A stretch of 64,000 bases of DNA, from contig NC_079907.1 in NCBI RefSeq assembly GCF_024868665.1, positions 13,593,387 through 13,657,386 of the forward strand. Reading direction: 5' to 3'. Each line of letters starts with the position of its first letter. Positions within the stretch are counted from its first letter, which is position 1. Of the stretch, positions 12,111-24,007 are shown piece after piece. This stretch comes from Triplophysa rosa. Its lineage: Eukaryota; Chordata; Actinopteri; Cypriniformes; Nemacheilidae. Under the pieces are notes generated by a model, which saw only the letters and a list, made by a program, of their open reading frames with translations, did not search any database and was not told the DNA's origin. The position numbers were made by a program, and so were the translations under genes.

Positions 12111-14209
12111 CCTCACACAAAAATAACATAAAACTATAAATATATGCTTATCTTAGTTCTTGTTCTGGCTTGATAAACAAAGCCACCTTAAACTAATATG
12201 GCCAAGAGATGCATTAACATCCTTCAAAAACCTTCTTTAGTGTTCCTTTAAAAAGAACAGCACACAACAACATTAGGATGAGCACATAATAGCAGAAACA
12301 TCTTTTCTGGGTGATCCAAGCATAAAGCCACAAGAATTTAAAAGACACGTCTGTACTCATCAGAGAAAGGTTGTAAAACGCATAATCACATCAGTTTGTG
12401 AAAACAATATTTAGAAATGTAATTAGAAGGCTCCAGGACGGGCGGCGATGAATACAGATGTTTTGAAGACGTTGGGTTTTGACTTTGATTAGATTAGCAG
12501 TGGTGGTAAAAGGATAAACGCCTCAAAGAAGTTGAGATGTCCTAAAGAAGGTCGCATAAGTGCAGGTTTTCAAATCTATCAGTGAAAAATGAGAAGGCAA
12601 GAAAAAAGATGATCCCAAGAACAGGATGAGGTTGAAGTGTAAAGCTTGTGGTTTGAAGGAATGAGTGTGTCTTTGTTGGTCTGTGCTAATTATAGCAGGA
12701 ACACGCCGGGCCCAGACCTTCTCTCTCTAATAACATTTATCAGCTTCTTGTCACCAAAGACCCATTGTTCTCATCTCTCCCTAAATACACCCCAAGCACA
12801 AACCAAGAACATCTCCCGATGACTGAATCATTTGGGACTCACTCATGCGCAAAGTGCACCTCACGTAAGCTTACCTTTCATTTACTATCAAAAATGTTGC
12901 AATTTACTGTTCTTTGTCAATGTACATAACACAATGAACGTCAGCCTATAGAGAAATTATTGATCAACATTACATAGCTTCTTATATTGAAGTCTGCCAA
13001 GACTAAAGCTTGTTTTTATGATTACAGGATGTTTACAATATGAACACCAGGATTATGGCCAATAAAGACTTTGAGCTGGCAGGACATACGGTCAAGCGGC
13101 ACATCAGTAATGATTCAGTCACCCACATCCTCCATGCATTAGTCTTTAACTGCTGCTATTAAGGATGTTGCAGAGAAGATCTCAATGATGCAACGAGACC
13201 GCTATGGAAGTTCGTTTTTTTGCCCGAGAAAGAAACCGTGTTTGAAACCGACAGTTAAAGCGCATGCAGATGGAGAGGCTGCTGCTCTAGACCCGACAAC
13301 GACACTGAGATGCCATTTATAGATCCAGAAAATTACAGGGAGGCGAGTATTATTTGCGCTGAGGGCTTGTCAAATCCATAAAAACAACCTCCTTCCCATT
13401 GTAACCTACATTTCAGATGGGATATGATCCGTCCATTGACGGATATAAATCCTTTTTCAATAGCCCTTATCCCAGCATATTATCACAGGACTATAATAAC
13501 AGCCATATCCAAATTGAATTGAGCAACTAAGCCAAAAATGTCACACAATGGTTGCGTGTCTGTCAGAAGATTTAATAACAGAGTAAGGACAACTATAGAG
13601 GACAGGAAATGTTAGTCGGCTACTGTATATATTCTGAATTGAACTAAAATCAGTAAGTATCTGGAAAACAAAACCACGGGGTGTAAGAATCCTGTACATA
13701 CTAAAAAAACGGTACAGCAGTAACTAATGATGTAAAATTTAAGAGGTTCAGTAAAGCTATAGCAGTTCAGATTTGTAGCACAAAAACAACGTATTTTTTA
13801 CATTTTAGAAAGAAATTTACTGTCACAGTCGGACTGAAACCTTTTATCTGCATTCTTCATCATTTTTATTTTTTCACAAATCATTACTATTGGTCAACCT
13901 TCATGTTTATCTGTGGGTTTTGCAAATATACAGTATTTGCAAATTTATTTAGCTAGCTAGATAACGTGGTTGGAACAAAATCTGTGTTTGACTGACTTAA
14001 TTAAGCGAAATTCACAACAACAGAGTTCAAAACGACACCGAAAATCAAATGTATATCATCAACAAATGCAAGACATACATTGCACTTTCTCAAAACTCTC
14101 TAACACTGTCCCCGGGGCCGCCCAGAATAGATTCTTTTTGCAATCTAAGTATTTTACCACATGATGCATTTAAAAACCTTCCAATTATTATTTGGCTATT
14201 TTCACTCAC

Positions 14210-14288
14210 TTCATGGGTTTGAAGAGAGCCTGGCCATAGTTCTGGAATGTCATGATGAGCTTCAGCTGTGTACCTCCGGATTTCATTG
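14210..14288 (-). CDS. fam20c: FAM20C-type kinase, coding exon 3 (last exon in the window)
   Basis: 79-bp exon with acceptor ctctcttcag and donor gtgagt. It completes the Ala codon begun in exon 2 and reads [20 protein letters not shown] then LFKPM, ending in a split Lys codon (AA|). This is the start of the kinase N-lobe in the FAM20 family. No later exon (the segment with FYFSDYERHNAEIAAFH, or the catalytic HLDNGRGFG segment) was found further left on the minus strand. The gene is therefore cut by the window edge and its third intron is at least 14.2 kb. Confidence 0.85.
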
Positions 14289-14982
14289 CTGAAGAGAGAA
14301 CAAGAGTGATGCTTAACACATGGAGCCTTCTTACAATAAACCATCTTTAAGACAAGACCCTTCTCATGCAAATAGCAATAACAATGTGAAAATTGTGAGG
14401 TATGAAGTGTCAATAAACCCAAGGAAAGTTCTTTGTCCTGTGATAACACACAGATGATAGGGAAAAGGCAGCAAAACACACTGTCCTTGACCTTGGTGAA
14501 GAAGCCTGTACAGAATTGTATGGCAATAACAAACAGATGAAGATGTTGCCTGAAGTCAACAAAGAGGCAGTTGTGTTGCGCCCATACCAGTTTTTTATTG
14601 CTATTACTCTAGAATTAGACCTCAATATGTCCTTTCTTTAATTATATTTCACATTCCTTCTAAAGGTCTTTTAGACTCTTAACTACACAGCAGACATATT
14701 GACCCTGGGGGTCCATAAAAATGCAGCCCATCAGTCGTGTCTTTCTCCCCTACTTGAAGATGGCCATGCTTGGCCGGAGATACTTTTTCACAGCGTGGTG
14801 TTTGATTAAGTCTAAATTGCACACTCTTCTAATTCATTTACCCACCTGGATTCCACTACCTGTAAATCTCAGTCCAATTTTATTGATGCACCCGTAGTCA
14901 GAATGCAGGCAGCCATAATGTATTCTCAAAATGAACTATACTCAAATCATGCATCATAAAATTGTGCATCTTGTTGTCTTAC

Positions 14983-15158
14983 CAACACTGGTAATCCGTT
15001 GCGAGACCAGGTCCTTCAGCATCGCATCAATGACTGGGTTGTGCCTGGAGTACAACTCATACCTGTTGATCCCAATGTGGAAGCGGAGCCAGTTCGGGTA
15101 GGAGTCTGAGGAAATCTCACCCGTAGGAGCATAATCTCCATCCTTCCCTTCTCCCTGC
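14983..15158 (-). CDS. fam20c: FAM20C-type kinase, coding exon 2
   Basis: 176-bp exon between an acceptor ending caccacag and a donor gtaaga. It begins with the last base of the split Trp codon and ends with the first base of an Ala codon, so its phase fits both neighbours. The translation contains a variable acidic/Gly segment, then [20 protein letters not shown] and a stretch ending SQRITSV. This is the strongly conserved region leading into the kinase core of FAM20 proteins. The intron to exon 1 is 177 bp and the intron to exon 3 is 694 bp. Confidence 0.9.
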
Positions 15159-15335
15159 CTGTGGTGAGAAAAACATGACATTCATTGCATTTGAGACATT
15201 TTTTTATAAAACATTCATAAGTTAGGTAAACAGTATCATGTTTTCTTTTAAACTACAAGAAAACAGGATCTCATGAGAGCTTTCTTTTTCAGATGTTCAA
15301 CATTTATAAGCATTAAAAAGAGATTCTCCACCTAC

Positions 15336-15856
15336 CACTCAGGGTTTTCGGCAGCTTTTGGATCAAATCTTATATCAGTGTTGACATTAAACAGCGTGTC
15401 TTCATCAGTCAATGCAGGCAACGGTCTCGTGTATAAAGGATGCTGAAACAGAGCCGAAAGCTTTGAACCTCCGACGGCTGCGTTACTGAAGGCAGCGTCC
15501 CGTGTCGCGCGCCGCTTCTCGTCACCTGTCTTCCACTGCTCGATTCTTTTCAAAGCCTCAGATTTACCCCCGATGGTGATCTTTTCCAGTGAGTGAGAGG
15601 ACAGATTTGAGTTAGGCTCGTTGCTGAAGTCTTGAAGTATTCTGAGCGTGTGTTTATTAGGCCAGCCGGACTCTGATCCCGGCTTGGCTCGATGCTTCGC
15701 CCAGTTCTGCGGCTCTTCGCTGGGCGCGTGAGAGCACGAGCAGGCGCCACTGCCCCGTCTCTCCAGCTTTGGTAGTAAGTCTATCATAATGTGCACTGAG
15801 CAGGCTATAAGAAACACCATTAAAATCAAGACGCGGAATTTTCGGAAAAGGATCAT
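15336..15856 (-). CDS. fam20c: FAM20C-type Golgi secretory-pathway kinase, coding exon 1
   Basis: Encodes the N-terminus (about 173 residues) of a FAM20C-like kinase, which in vertebrates phosphorylates secreted proteins on Ser-x-Glu motifs in the Golgi and is needed for biomineralisation. Seen: a short basic N-terminus followed by a hydrophobic signal-anchor (FRVLILMVFLIACSVHIMI), then a stem with the family-typical stretches WPNKHTLRILQDF and NLSSHSLEK (possible N-glycosylation at NLS), and the motif FQHPLY followed by LFNVNTDIRFDPKAAENPEW at the exon end. The start at 15856 is the first in-frame ATG, has A at -3, and gives the family's usual beginning; an upstream open stretch begins only with GTG. 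The exon ends in a split TG|G codon before gtaggt. The family match is from remembered FAM20C sequence. Fish can have two fam20c paralogues, and this exon does not decide which. Confidence 0.9.
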
Positions 15857-16400
15857 CTTCACTGTGTCCGTTTCAAGGAAAGATTTGTTGGGAACGGCAG
15901 AGATAAAAGTGAGCAAGCGCACTACATCGCCAACGGTACATAAAACACGGGCTCCCAGTTTTATAAGAAGAACACATGAATCGCTTTCGTTTGCCAGTTT
16001 AAGGAGGAAAGCGAGGATTTATTTGGCAGAGGCTGTCCGTTCATCCACATCCATGTAAAACAAATCCGGTTATTTTCGTGCGTTTGCGATTAAAATCCTT
16101 CAGTGCGTTCAGGTACGATGAGTGGGCGACACGCGAAAATAATTTCCGCTCTATCGCTCCTATTTTATTTAAACATTTAGCAAGTTGGGCATTATAATTC
16201 AGACGTCTGCGAGTTAATAAGCCCCATCCGATAAATCATCCACAAAAGTGCATGTTCGCAATGCCGAAAGCGTAGCGGTCCATCACACTGCTGGCAAATG
16301 ACCGGTCGCTTCGCGGAAATCTGCTACGGAGAAAACATCTGTCGCTATTCATACAACGCAAGAGATTTCTCTTTCACAGCTGCACAAGTTCACTCGCTCT
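15857..16400 (-). promoter_or_regulatory. Probable 5' UTR and promoter region of fam20c
   Basis: Sequence immediately upstream of the fam20c ATG. It is visibly richer in CpG than the surroundings (especially about 15,900-16,400) and no TATA box stands out. No splice site demanding a separate 5' UTR exon was identified. The transcription start cannot be placed from sequence alone. From 16400 to 16870 there is unassigned sequence with no gene seen. Confidence 0.35.
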
Positions 16401-17639
16401 TTTGGATCCAGCATAAACCAAGGCTGTTCAGCTGAAAGCGATGAGGCGCATGGTGGACCTGGCAGGTTTCGAGAAAGTGTTGCATGTCACCCTTTCCGTC
16501 GACCAAGATCTTTGGAGAAGTTTCAGCTTTTAACCCAGAAGATTCAACGCACTGTAGACGTGAGCGCTGTGGTGACAAACGAAAGTGAGTTTTACGCGTT
16601 GACAGGAGGATATACCTCTGTCGGATGTTCAGGGTGGGTGTGTTAAATATCATGATGCTGAAGCCACTCCGAGCGAGCGTCACACATTGAGGATTGGCTG
16701 AGCTTGAAAACAGCAGTACAGACAGGCCGGACTTGTTTCTTCCTGTAGAGTCAAACTGTGCAAGAAGAGGGCGTCTTAACACACGTCTGCCTATTATCGT
16801 CTGAAATGATTCCTGAAGTACTTTAGTACGCTTACTTAACACATCATTTTGGAAATTTCTTACGTATTTCGGTAGCACTTTATTTCACAGTCTTGTTTCC
16901 CATGTGCATACTGTGTACTTATTACAGTAAATATAATAACTGGGTAATAATAACTAGGTACTAACCCTGAGCCTACCCCTTAACCTAAATGTATACCATG
17001 TAGTTACCTTATACACTGAAAAAAATGATTTTTTGGGGGTAGTAAATTTTCTTAAAAAAAACTAAAGACTTTCTACATAAAAAAGTTAGCTGATGTGTGA
17101 ACTTGAAAATGTTGGGTAAAAACTACAGCGGTATTTAAGTTGCGCATGTATTGATTAAGGTAAGTAAATACAAAAATGTAATGTTTGTTACATTTACACT
17201 GATTACTCAAGTATTTATAACACGTAAAAAACGTTGTAGAATTTATTTAAGTTTCTAAATAATCTTTATTAGAAGCGCAACTGAACAATCCAAGTTGGTG
17301 TCATTTCGCAAGTAGGCCTACTTTAAAAAAATTCTCAGACAAGTGAATGGCAACTTATTTTAGTTATATTTAGTTTGATAATTTCTAGACAGATAATTAC
17401 TTTTCTGTTATATATCTAGCCTAAGTATTTGTCAATGCGCATGCACGAGAAGCCCGCCATTTGAGGGATGGTTTCTGAGGGAGCGGTATCATCCACACAA
17501 GCAGGTATGTTTGAAAGTTAACGTTAATTGTCTTCTAAATGTTTTATATTATCGCAATTTTTTATTATTTCTCGTTCATATATGTTTAGCTAATGTTAGG
17601 GCCCATGTTACTGTAATTTAGAACTGTTTTGCAGCGACG

Positions 17640-17690
17640 ATGTCTTCAGGTCGTCGTATTTTCAGACAGGTTGTTTTTTGCGACATTCAA
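17640..17690 (+). CDS. Candidate first coding exon of an unrecognised spliced mini-gene
   Basis: Just after an acceptor (ctgttttgcag, exon begins 17635), ATG at 17640 opens 17 codons reading MSSGRRIFRQVVFCDIQ, followed directly by donor gtaagt. A likely non-coding leader exon lies upstream, ending at 17504 before gtatgt; it follows a GC-rich stretch containing gcccgccat, which could be a promoter element. The phase (0) matches the candidate exon at 20845. I do not recognise the protein. It lies wholly inside the TA-flanked transposon, so it may be a remnant of the element's own gene rather than a host gene. Confidence 0.3.
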
Positions 17691-18549
17691 GTAAGTTATT
17701 CGACAATGTTTTTCACAAGCATTTCTTTATTTTCACTCGGACAAGTGAATGAACAACAGCGGTGATTCGAAACAGTAACGTTATATTTGGCGTCACATTT
17801 GTATTTTTAATATGACAATTGACAATAGGCTAACTTTTATGTGTGAACTTTTATCTTACGCATCCGCTCTCCTTATTACTTTGGTGTGCTAGGCTAGGTG
17901 ATACGGTTTTATCCAATTAGCATTAATTCGGTGATGGCGTGCGCAGTAACCTGAGTGTAACGTTAGGCATATTCTGCCATGTTTCTGAACTTGACTGAGC
18001 TGTCTACCGCTCACATTTAAAACGAGGCAGCTGCCGCCACAGGAGCGTCATTGACGCGCTGATCGATCATCCAGTAATACATTTGATTAGGTAACGAGCA
18101 TTAAAGTGTGCCTAAGTAAGCAAACAAGGTAACTTAGGGGAGGCTGTGTTGTCTCGTGAATAAATCATGTCTGATGGGCTTTTCCCGCTTCGCGTCGTGC
18201 CTGCAAGCCCTTCTTTGCCTCTCATGAAGTAAAATCACTAATGGCCACCCTTCCGCTGGAATAAATAGTCCCTGGCCGACTGCAGCAACTAATGTTTCTG
18301 TACATACGTTTACGTTGCTATGCATTGTGTTGCAGAGGTTTAGCTGTCCTTTATCGTGAATAAAACTGAGCTATTTACCACGCCAGTTAAAACGCTGGAA
18401 ATAAACGTTTTAAAATAGAAAGTGTAGCGAGACATAGGCCTAACGTTACTTTGAAAAGTATAGCACCTGTCACATTTACAGTCTGATCTGAAGTTCTGTA
18501 ATCTGTATAGATCTGCCGTGTATGTAATTTCTGCATGTTTATGTATGTA

Positions 18550-19118
18550 ATTCAATTCAATTTATATATATATATAGCGCTTTTCACAATGTGCATTGTT
18601 CCAAAGCAGCTTTACAGGAGCAAATAAGAAAAACACAGAAAGGTAAAACACAGAACAGTGCATGGTGTGTATAGACCAAGCAAGATCATTCTAATAAATA
18701 ATATCTAATAAATAAATGAATAAATAAATAAATAAATGCAGTCTCCCGGTGAGCAAGCCAACACTGCACTGCTGTGGCGAGGAACCCAAACTCCAATGAT
18801 GAATAAATGGAGAAAAAAAACCTCGGGAGAAACCAGGCTCAGCCGGGAGGGCCAGATCTCCTCTGACGTGTCATAGCTGCACTCAGTGACCCCGACCAAA
18901 GGCACCGAGCAACGTCCACAAAGAACAGGGAGAGCCCACGAGCCGCGACCCAGGAAGCCCCACCCGCCGAAACCGTGCAGGTCCAACCCGGTCCCATTCC
19001 ACGATCAACAACAGACAACAGAGGAACAACCAGGGAAAAGTAGTAATGGCATAATTAACTTTATTCCTCTGTTGTCAGACATCGACCACAAAACAAGACC
19101 AACCAGACCAGACCCACA
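18550..19118 (-). mobile_element. 5'-truncated L2 LINE, 3' UTR only
   Basis: On the minus strand this matches the 3' UTR of the two L2 copies elsewhere in the window (36,480-37,060 and 60,410-60,990). It includes the shared tail gtgaaaagcgctatata and an attgaattgaa repeat terminus. It is more diverged than those two are from each other, so it is an older insertion. Open frames in it are shared by all three copies and are not genes. Confidence 0.85.
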
Positions 19119-19449
19119 TATTCTAATAATTAATGTATTCATTTATTCATTCTTGCACGGATTATCTATCATTAATATACTTTAGATATTAGATATTAAA
19201 TACAGCTTTTTACATACTGCAAAAATGACCTGCTATGATGTTAAGTATAGTTTTCTTGCCTAAAAAGAAAATATTTGATTGGGGTAAAAAGTATATAACA
19301 AAGAGGTCAATATTTCACATTTATTCTTTTTATTTTTTAGCTACTGTTTAATTGTGAGTGTATGTATGCAAGCACAATATGGTTTACTAATTATTAATGA
19401 TGCTTTGAAAAAGCATAACTATTGTTATTCGAACATACATACTTCTTAT

Positions 19450-20170
19450 AATTATTCTTGTTCCGCCAAAAGTTTGGCACGCTACTTGTCCCGCAGCTTT
19501 TGACGTAGACCCATGAATGAATACATCACATCGACGGGCCTATTCGGGAATGGTGTGCTATGACTTTTATAAGCGATCGGGTGGGGGGGTGCGATAGGGG
19601 GTGAAAAACCACCCGAAAAATCCCATTGACTTAACATTGCGCCCAACTTTGAGGGATCGTAGCTACATGATATCGTAGAAACATGAAAATAATACACGAT
19701 TTGAAGGGGTTATCAGGCTCTATAAGAACATCACTCACAATGGGGTGTAAGTTGCACCCCTGGGGTGTGAGAGCCTCCCAAAATTTCTGTACTTATAATG
19801 GCGCCCATAGACTCCCATTCAAAACCTAGATACCTATATATTCACGCGTTATTTTTTCGCTTTGGACCCATGAATGACTACATCAAATCGAGTGGCCCAT
19901 TGAGGAATGGTGTGTGATGACTTTTGGAAGCGATCGGGTGGAGGGGGTGTGATGGGGGGCGAATAAAAACCCGAAAAATCCCATTGACTTAACATTGCGC
20001 CCAACTTTTGACGGGTCGTAGCTCCGAGTGAGGATATCGTAGAAACATGAAAATAATACACGATTTGAAGAGGCTATCAGGCTCTGTAAGAGCATCACTC
20101 ACAATGGGGTGTAAGTTGTACCCCTGGAGTGTAAGAGCCTCCCAAAATTTCCCAATCACAGGAAGCATGC
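19450..20170. repeat. Two tandem units of about 357 bp
   Basis: The unit containing cccatgaatga-tacatca, agcgatcgggtgg, cccattgacttaacattgcg and acacgatttgaag appears twice: anchor near 19512 and again near 19868. The second copy is diverged by substitutions and short indels. No coding function is evident; frames seen on the minus strand simply repeat with the unit. Confidence 0.75.
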
Positions 20171-20174
20171 CCAT

Positions 20175-20690
20175 ATAAGGCGTAAAACGTCCCGTGTTGA
20201 ATATCTTAGCAGTACAACCACTTAGAGACAAGGGGGTGGGCTCATTTTACTCAGGCTACCAATCAGTGTGACATGATCATTATGAAGTTATTAAGCCACG
20301 CCCATAGCAACCATTTACAGCAACCTAGCAACCGATCCCATAGACTTCCATTATAAAAAGTCCATGTGGATATCTTTGCAACACAGTGTCATAGAGACAA
20401 GGGGGTGGGCTCATTTGACTCACACAACCAATCAGTGTCACAGGATCATCTTGAAGCTATTAAGCCACGCCCATAGCAACCATTTACAGCAACCTAGCAA
20501 CCGATCCCATAGACTCCCATTATAAAAGGTTCAGGTGGCTATCTTTGCAACACAATGTCATAGAGACAAGGGGGTGGGCTCGTTTTACTCAGGCAACCAA
20601 TCAGTGTCCCAGGATCATCATGAAGCTTCGAAGCCACGCCCATAGCAACAAAACATGTCAGCCTAGCAACCGTTTAGCAATACCTATATC
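20175..20690. repeat. Three tandem units of 169 bp
   Basis: The string agagacaagggggtgggctc starts at 20224, 20393 and 20562, a spacing of exactly 169 bp. Each unit also has caatcagtgt, agccacgcccatagcaac and ccgatcccatagact-type segments; the third unit diverges at its end. It lies inside the TA-flanked transposon, directly after the 357-bp duplication. Confidence 0.85.
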
Positions 20691-20844
20691 TCTGCATCGG
20701 AACATCGTAGAGAGACGGGGTTGGTTAGATTCATTAATGGGTTAATGTGTTATCACTCTAGTGCCCAGTTACGTGGTTTGCCACAAAGCATCACTCACAT
20801 TCTCTTCAGAAAATGTACCTATCTAGTTTTTTCTCTAATTGCAG

Positions 20845-20958
20845 GAAATTGAGGGGGGAAGACTGACCAAGAGCTGTCAGTTGAGCACATCAGAGTGGCA
20901 GACTTTATTAGGTAGAATTCAGGAATCGACTTGTGACCTTCCATTTCTTTCTGCATGA
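20845..20958 (+). CDS. Candidate last coding exon of the spliced mini-gene
   Basis: Follows a good acceptor (ctctaattgcag). In phase 0 it reads EIEGGRLTKSCQLSTSEWQT then LLGRIQESTCDLPFLSA and a TGA stop at 20956-20958. Joined to the 17640-17690 exon it would give a 54-residue protein with no obvious membrane segment or known motif. A later polyadenylation signal aataaa is at 21535-21540. An internal ag|gt at about 20911 would allow a different splice. Support is splice-site logic only. Confidence 0.25.
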   Translation, partial: EIEGGRLTKSCQLSTSEWQTLLGRIQESTCDLPFLSA

Positions 20959-21109
20959 TGTGGCCTTGCAAAACATGTACTTTGATGTAGCTCATCAACA
21001 GTTGAAAAATAATACTGTGGTAAGCTAATGTTGATGTAGTATAATACTATGAAGCAGAAATACTGTGTTGGGATTGATTTCATTGGTGGTTATTACTGCA
21101 AAACCATGT

Positions 21110-21185
21110 CAAGTCAGTCAAGTCAACTTTATTTATATGGCGCTTTTTACAATTTTCATTGTTACAAAGCAGCTGTACATGAAAC
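21110..21185 (-). mobile_element. LINE 3' end fragment
   Basis: caagtcaactttatttatat followed by a ggcgctttttaca string is the reverse complement of an L2-like 3' terminus with a short CAAGT-type tail. Only about 70 bp are recognisable. A weaker fragment of the same kind (tgtttatttatataggacat) lies at about 22870-22930. Confidence 0.5.
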
Positions 21186-22039
21186 ATATTGACTATAAGC
21201 AAAACATTAAAGTTACAGAAGTTAAACAAGAAAAAGTGAACACACGCAGAAAACAGACACGCTCACTGGCTCATACTCTACCACATAAAACACATCTTCA
21301 CATGCACAATATACACACGCACTTGCATAAAACACAACTCTACGCACAGAGCACAAATACACACACTGTTACTGTTTTGGAATTGCTTTCAATGGTTACA
21401 TGATTTTGCTATAATAGCCACTATTCTTGATGTTGTTTGTTTGTAATTGTTTTTATATGGTTTTGCATTTTATTGTTAAATTTAAAACTAACTTAATGCT
21501 GCAATAATGTTTTATGAAGCGGTTAATAAATACTTTTTGATACAGTTGAGTCCAATTATTGTTTTTGTTATCCGCAACAATGGTAGTATATTTATATGAT
21601 TTTAATTTAATGTAATAAAATGAGGAAATTGTTTTACTTTAATATAAATACAATACATGTGAGCAAAAATTGCACTTTTACTAAAAAAGTTGAGTTAGAT
21701 TTACTAAAAAAATTATAATCAGACCTACACAAAAATAACACATTTTATTTACTTATTATTCTTAAGTAATTTTTATGTAGAATAATCTAATTAGATTTAC
21801 ATAATTTATTACATACAGTAAAAAAATTAAGCAAGATTTATTCATGATTTCAAATTAAATTTACTAAAAAACTGAGTAGATTTTACTTAGTTTCAGGAGT
21901 AAAATTTACTTTACAAAAGTGAATGCAAAAACTTGCGATAAAAAAATTAAGCAAATCCTACAAGTTGTTTTTTTCAGTGTACTACCCAGTACTTTCTAAG
22001 TACACTATATACACATACTGTAAAATAAAGTGCAACCCG

Positions 22040-24007
22040 TATTTCTGAGGAAGATGCACACAGAAAGTAAAACAACAAACTTAAATATATTCTTGACAGT
22101 GAAGAAAGGGAAAAATACTTTTTATTTACTCACCCTCATGTCATGTCAAACCCGACTTTCTTCTGCAGAACACAAAAGAAGATATTTTGAAGGCCCCCAT
22201 TGACTTTCATTCATACAGGATATAAATACACATATTCCAATATAGTAGACATTCTAAAAACAATATTAAAAAAGATGAACTAAAATAGGGAAAAACTGCT
22301 TTTTCAGGTTATTAGAATTGTCACACATGACACATACAGCTGCAATTTTTCTGATTTTTAAATTTACTATTAGGTATGTGTTTCATTCTGTGAACTACTA
22401 ACAATATTTTTTTACTGAATTTTAAATAAAAATAATGTTTCTATTTGCATTTATTTGCAGAAAATGAAAACTGGACAAACAGGTATAACAGAAAAAAATG
22501 GCCAAATTATTCACGTTTAAGCAATACAACAGTAATATGTCTATGTATTTAGGAAAAGTTCAAAAAAATCTTTTATGCTAACCTCAATTTTTATCATGGT
22601 TTTATATGTCTTGTCATGCTGTCAGTCTTTCACATTGCTGTTGGATGACTTTATGTCACTCCTGAGGATTGATTTTGTTGAAATTCAACATACACTGGAC
22701 TGGAATGACCACAATACATCTAAAAATGCTAATTTGAAATGAAAATTTGGAGTGGTCTCTTAATTGAAAATATAGGAAAAATATAGGAATATTCTTGCAC
22801 AGTCAATAACTGAGAGCAAAGCAGAGACCAATTTCTAAAGCGGTAATGCAGAATCCTTTAAGTATACAATGCAATGTTTATTTATATAGGACATTTAAAA
22901 AACATCTGAAGAAAACAATGTATAAAAAAGAACGCAACAATAAAAACACATAAAACACTAAGTATGTATAATGTATAATACAATTTATACAACAATACAA
23001 TGACAAACACTAACACATACATGGCACATGACTTCAACCTGATCATGTGTCCCCAAATACAAAAGGTTCCGTTCAGTGCACAGACAACAGTAATTACCTA
23101 ATCACACCAATTCATTATTAGGTCAAATGTCACTTTTCAGACAAGAGAATTGTCAGAGATGACAATAAAAGGCCGATTGTCTCCACAAGATATGAAATTT
23201 CCTTTGCTATTTGGTAACAATACTCTAAAACAAAGTGTTTGTTGGTTTGATGTTTGCCTGAGGAAAGGCCTAATAAATGAGCACTGATTTCAAACAAGGT
23301 TAGATTTCACCGTGAGAGAAAGCTTCTTTTCTTTCCCCCAGTCACAGTGCTGTATTTTCTACGTTAGCTCCAGCTTCTGTCAATCTATGGAGCCATAACA
23401 GTTAGCCTCCTGCGAGGTCTGGCCATAACACGAACATAACTCTCCCCGTAACAATAACTCGACAGCGTCCTTCACCTGAGGCCACAGTTTTGTATAAAAA
23501 AAGGATGTCAAAAACATCTCTGAGATGAGTCATTAAAAGCAGAACGCACATCTGAGGCACTGACTCGATGCTGGGTGCACCTCTGTCTCATCTCTCTGTG
23601 GCGTGCAGACCAGTCGGCAGATTGGCACAGGCTAGAGAGCTCTACAGATGGCAAAAGGCAACAGAGGATTTGTTCCTTTCAAAGCGCTGACTACAGCAGA
23701 GGCTGTAAATAAGCCAGAATAGATTCATGACCACTTCTGTATGTCTCTGCAAGGTATCAGGGTGGACCATTAGATACAGTTCTATGGATAGGGATTCTGA
23801 AGATATAGATAGCGATATAGATAGGGCGAAAGCAAGAAAGCATTGGATGACAAGTCTATTCATTATTTAGTCCGAGATTTATATGGTACTTCGCCTCAAT
23901 GCTGATAGAGTTTGGTGGCTTAGTGGATGTTAAAATGACTATGGAGTACACAATATTTTTTAATTAAAATGAGCTAGCTCAATATTAGCTATACTTTAGT
24001 AATACAC
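22040..24007. other. AT-rich intergenic sequence
   Basis: A partial copy of the abundant TTAA miniature family lies at about 22115-22222 (tactcaccctcatgtcatgt and gaagatattttgaagg). The rest shows no gene, RNA or clear repeat structure. Confidence 0.5.

Larger units (their letters stand above)
1..14209 (-). other. Probable intron 3 of fam20c (window edge to exon 3)
   Basis: No host exon is recognised here on either strand. Apart from the mobile elements listed separately, 1627-3440, 3700-5720, 6330-8840, 9800-10715, 11050-11500 and 12110-14209 are AT-rich non-coding DNA. A LINE/SINE-type 3' tail (ctttggataaaagcgtctgc followed by a TAAATGTA-like run) lies at about 4735-4792. A sequence rich in cgagacgaga, typical of a degraded fish transposon end, lies at about 9260-9340. 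The intron assignment is an inference from the missing downstream exons. Confidence 0.6.
17014..21979 (+). mobile_element. TA-flanked 5-kb DNA transposon-like insertion
   Basis: Begins cactgaaaaaaatgatt and ends gttgtttttttcagtg, giving inverted tips CACTGAAAAAAA, with TA at 17012-17013 and 21980-21981. The interior holds a candidate spliced gene (exons ending 17504 and 17690 and starting 20845), an antisense LINE 3' end (18550-19118), two blocks of tandem repeats (about 19450-20690), a second antisense LINE 3' end (about 21110-21180) and a polyadenylation signal. No transposase is recognised, so the superfamily is undetermined. The A/T-rich ends with repeated ttactaaaaa strings are typical of long fish TA elements. 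Confidence 0.55.
16871..22037. mobile_element. Outer TIR element interrupted by a 5-kb insertion
   Basis: The left end reads ggtagcactttatttcacag and the right end is the inverse, ctgtaaaataaagtgcaacc. Only about 140 bp of this element remain on the left (16871-17011) and about 55 bp on the right (21982-22037). They join into one short repeat once the 17014-21979 insert and one TA are removed. It is a pre-existing miniature element used as a landing site. Confidence 0.6.

Noticed and set aside
15857..15922. 22-residue N-terminal extension of the fam20c exon 1 frame
   Set aside because: It begins with GTG, which is not expected as an initiator here. The ATG at 15856 fits the family N-terminus and has A at -3.
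19482..20231. Repeated minus-strand frames with MYYFHVSTIS
   Set aside because: They recur with the 357-bp tandem unit and have no known motif.
20175..20690. Regular 169-bp repeats considered as a CRISPR array
   Set aside because: The whole unit repeats, there are no unique spacers, and the context is a vertebrate genome.
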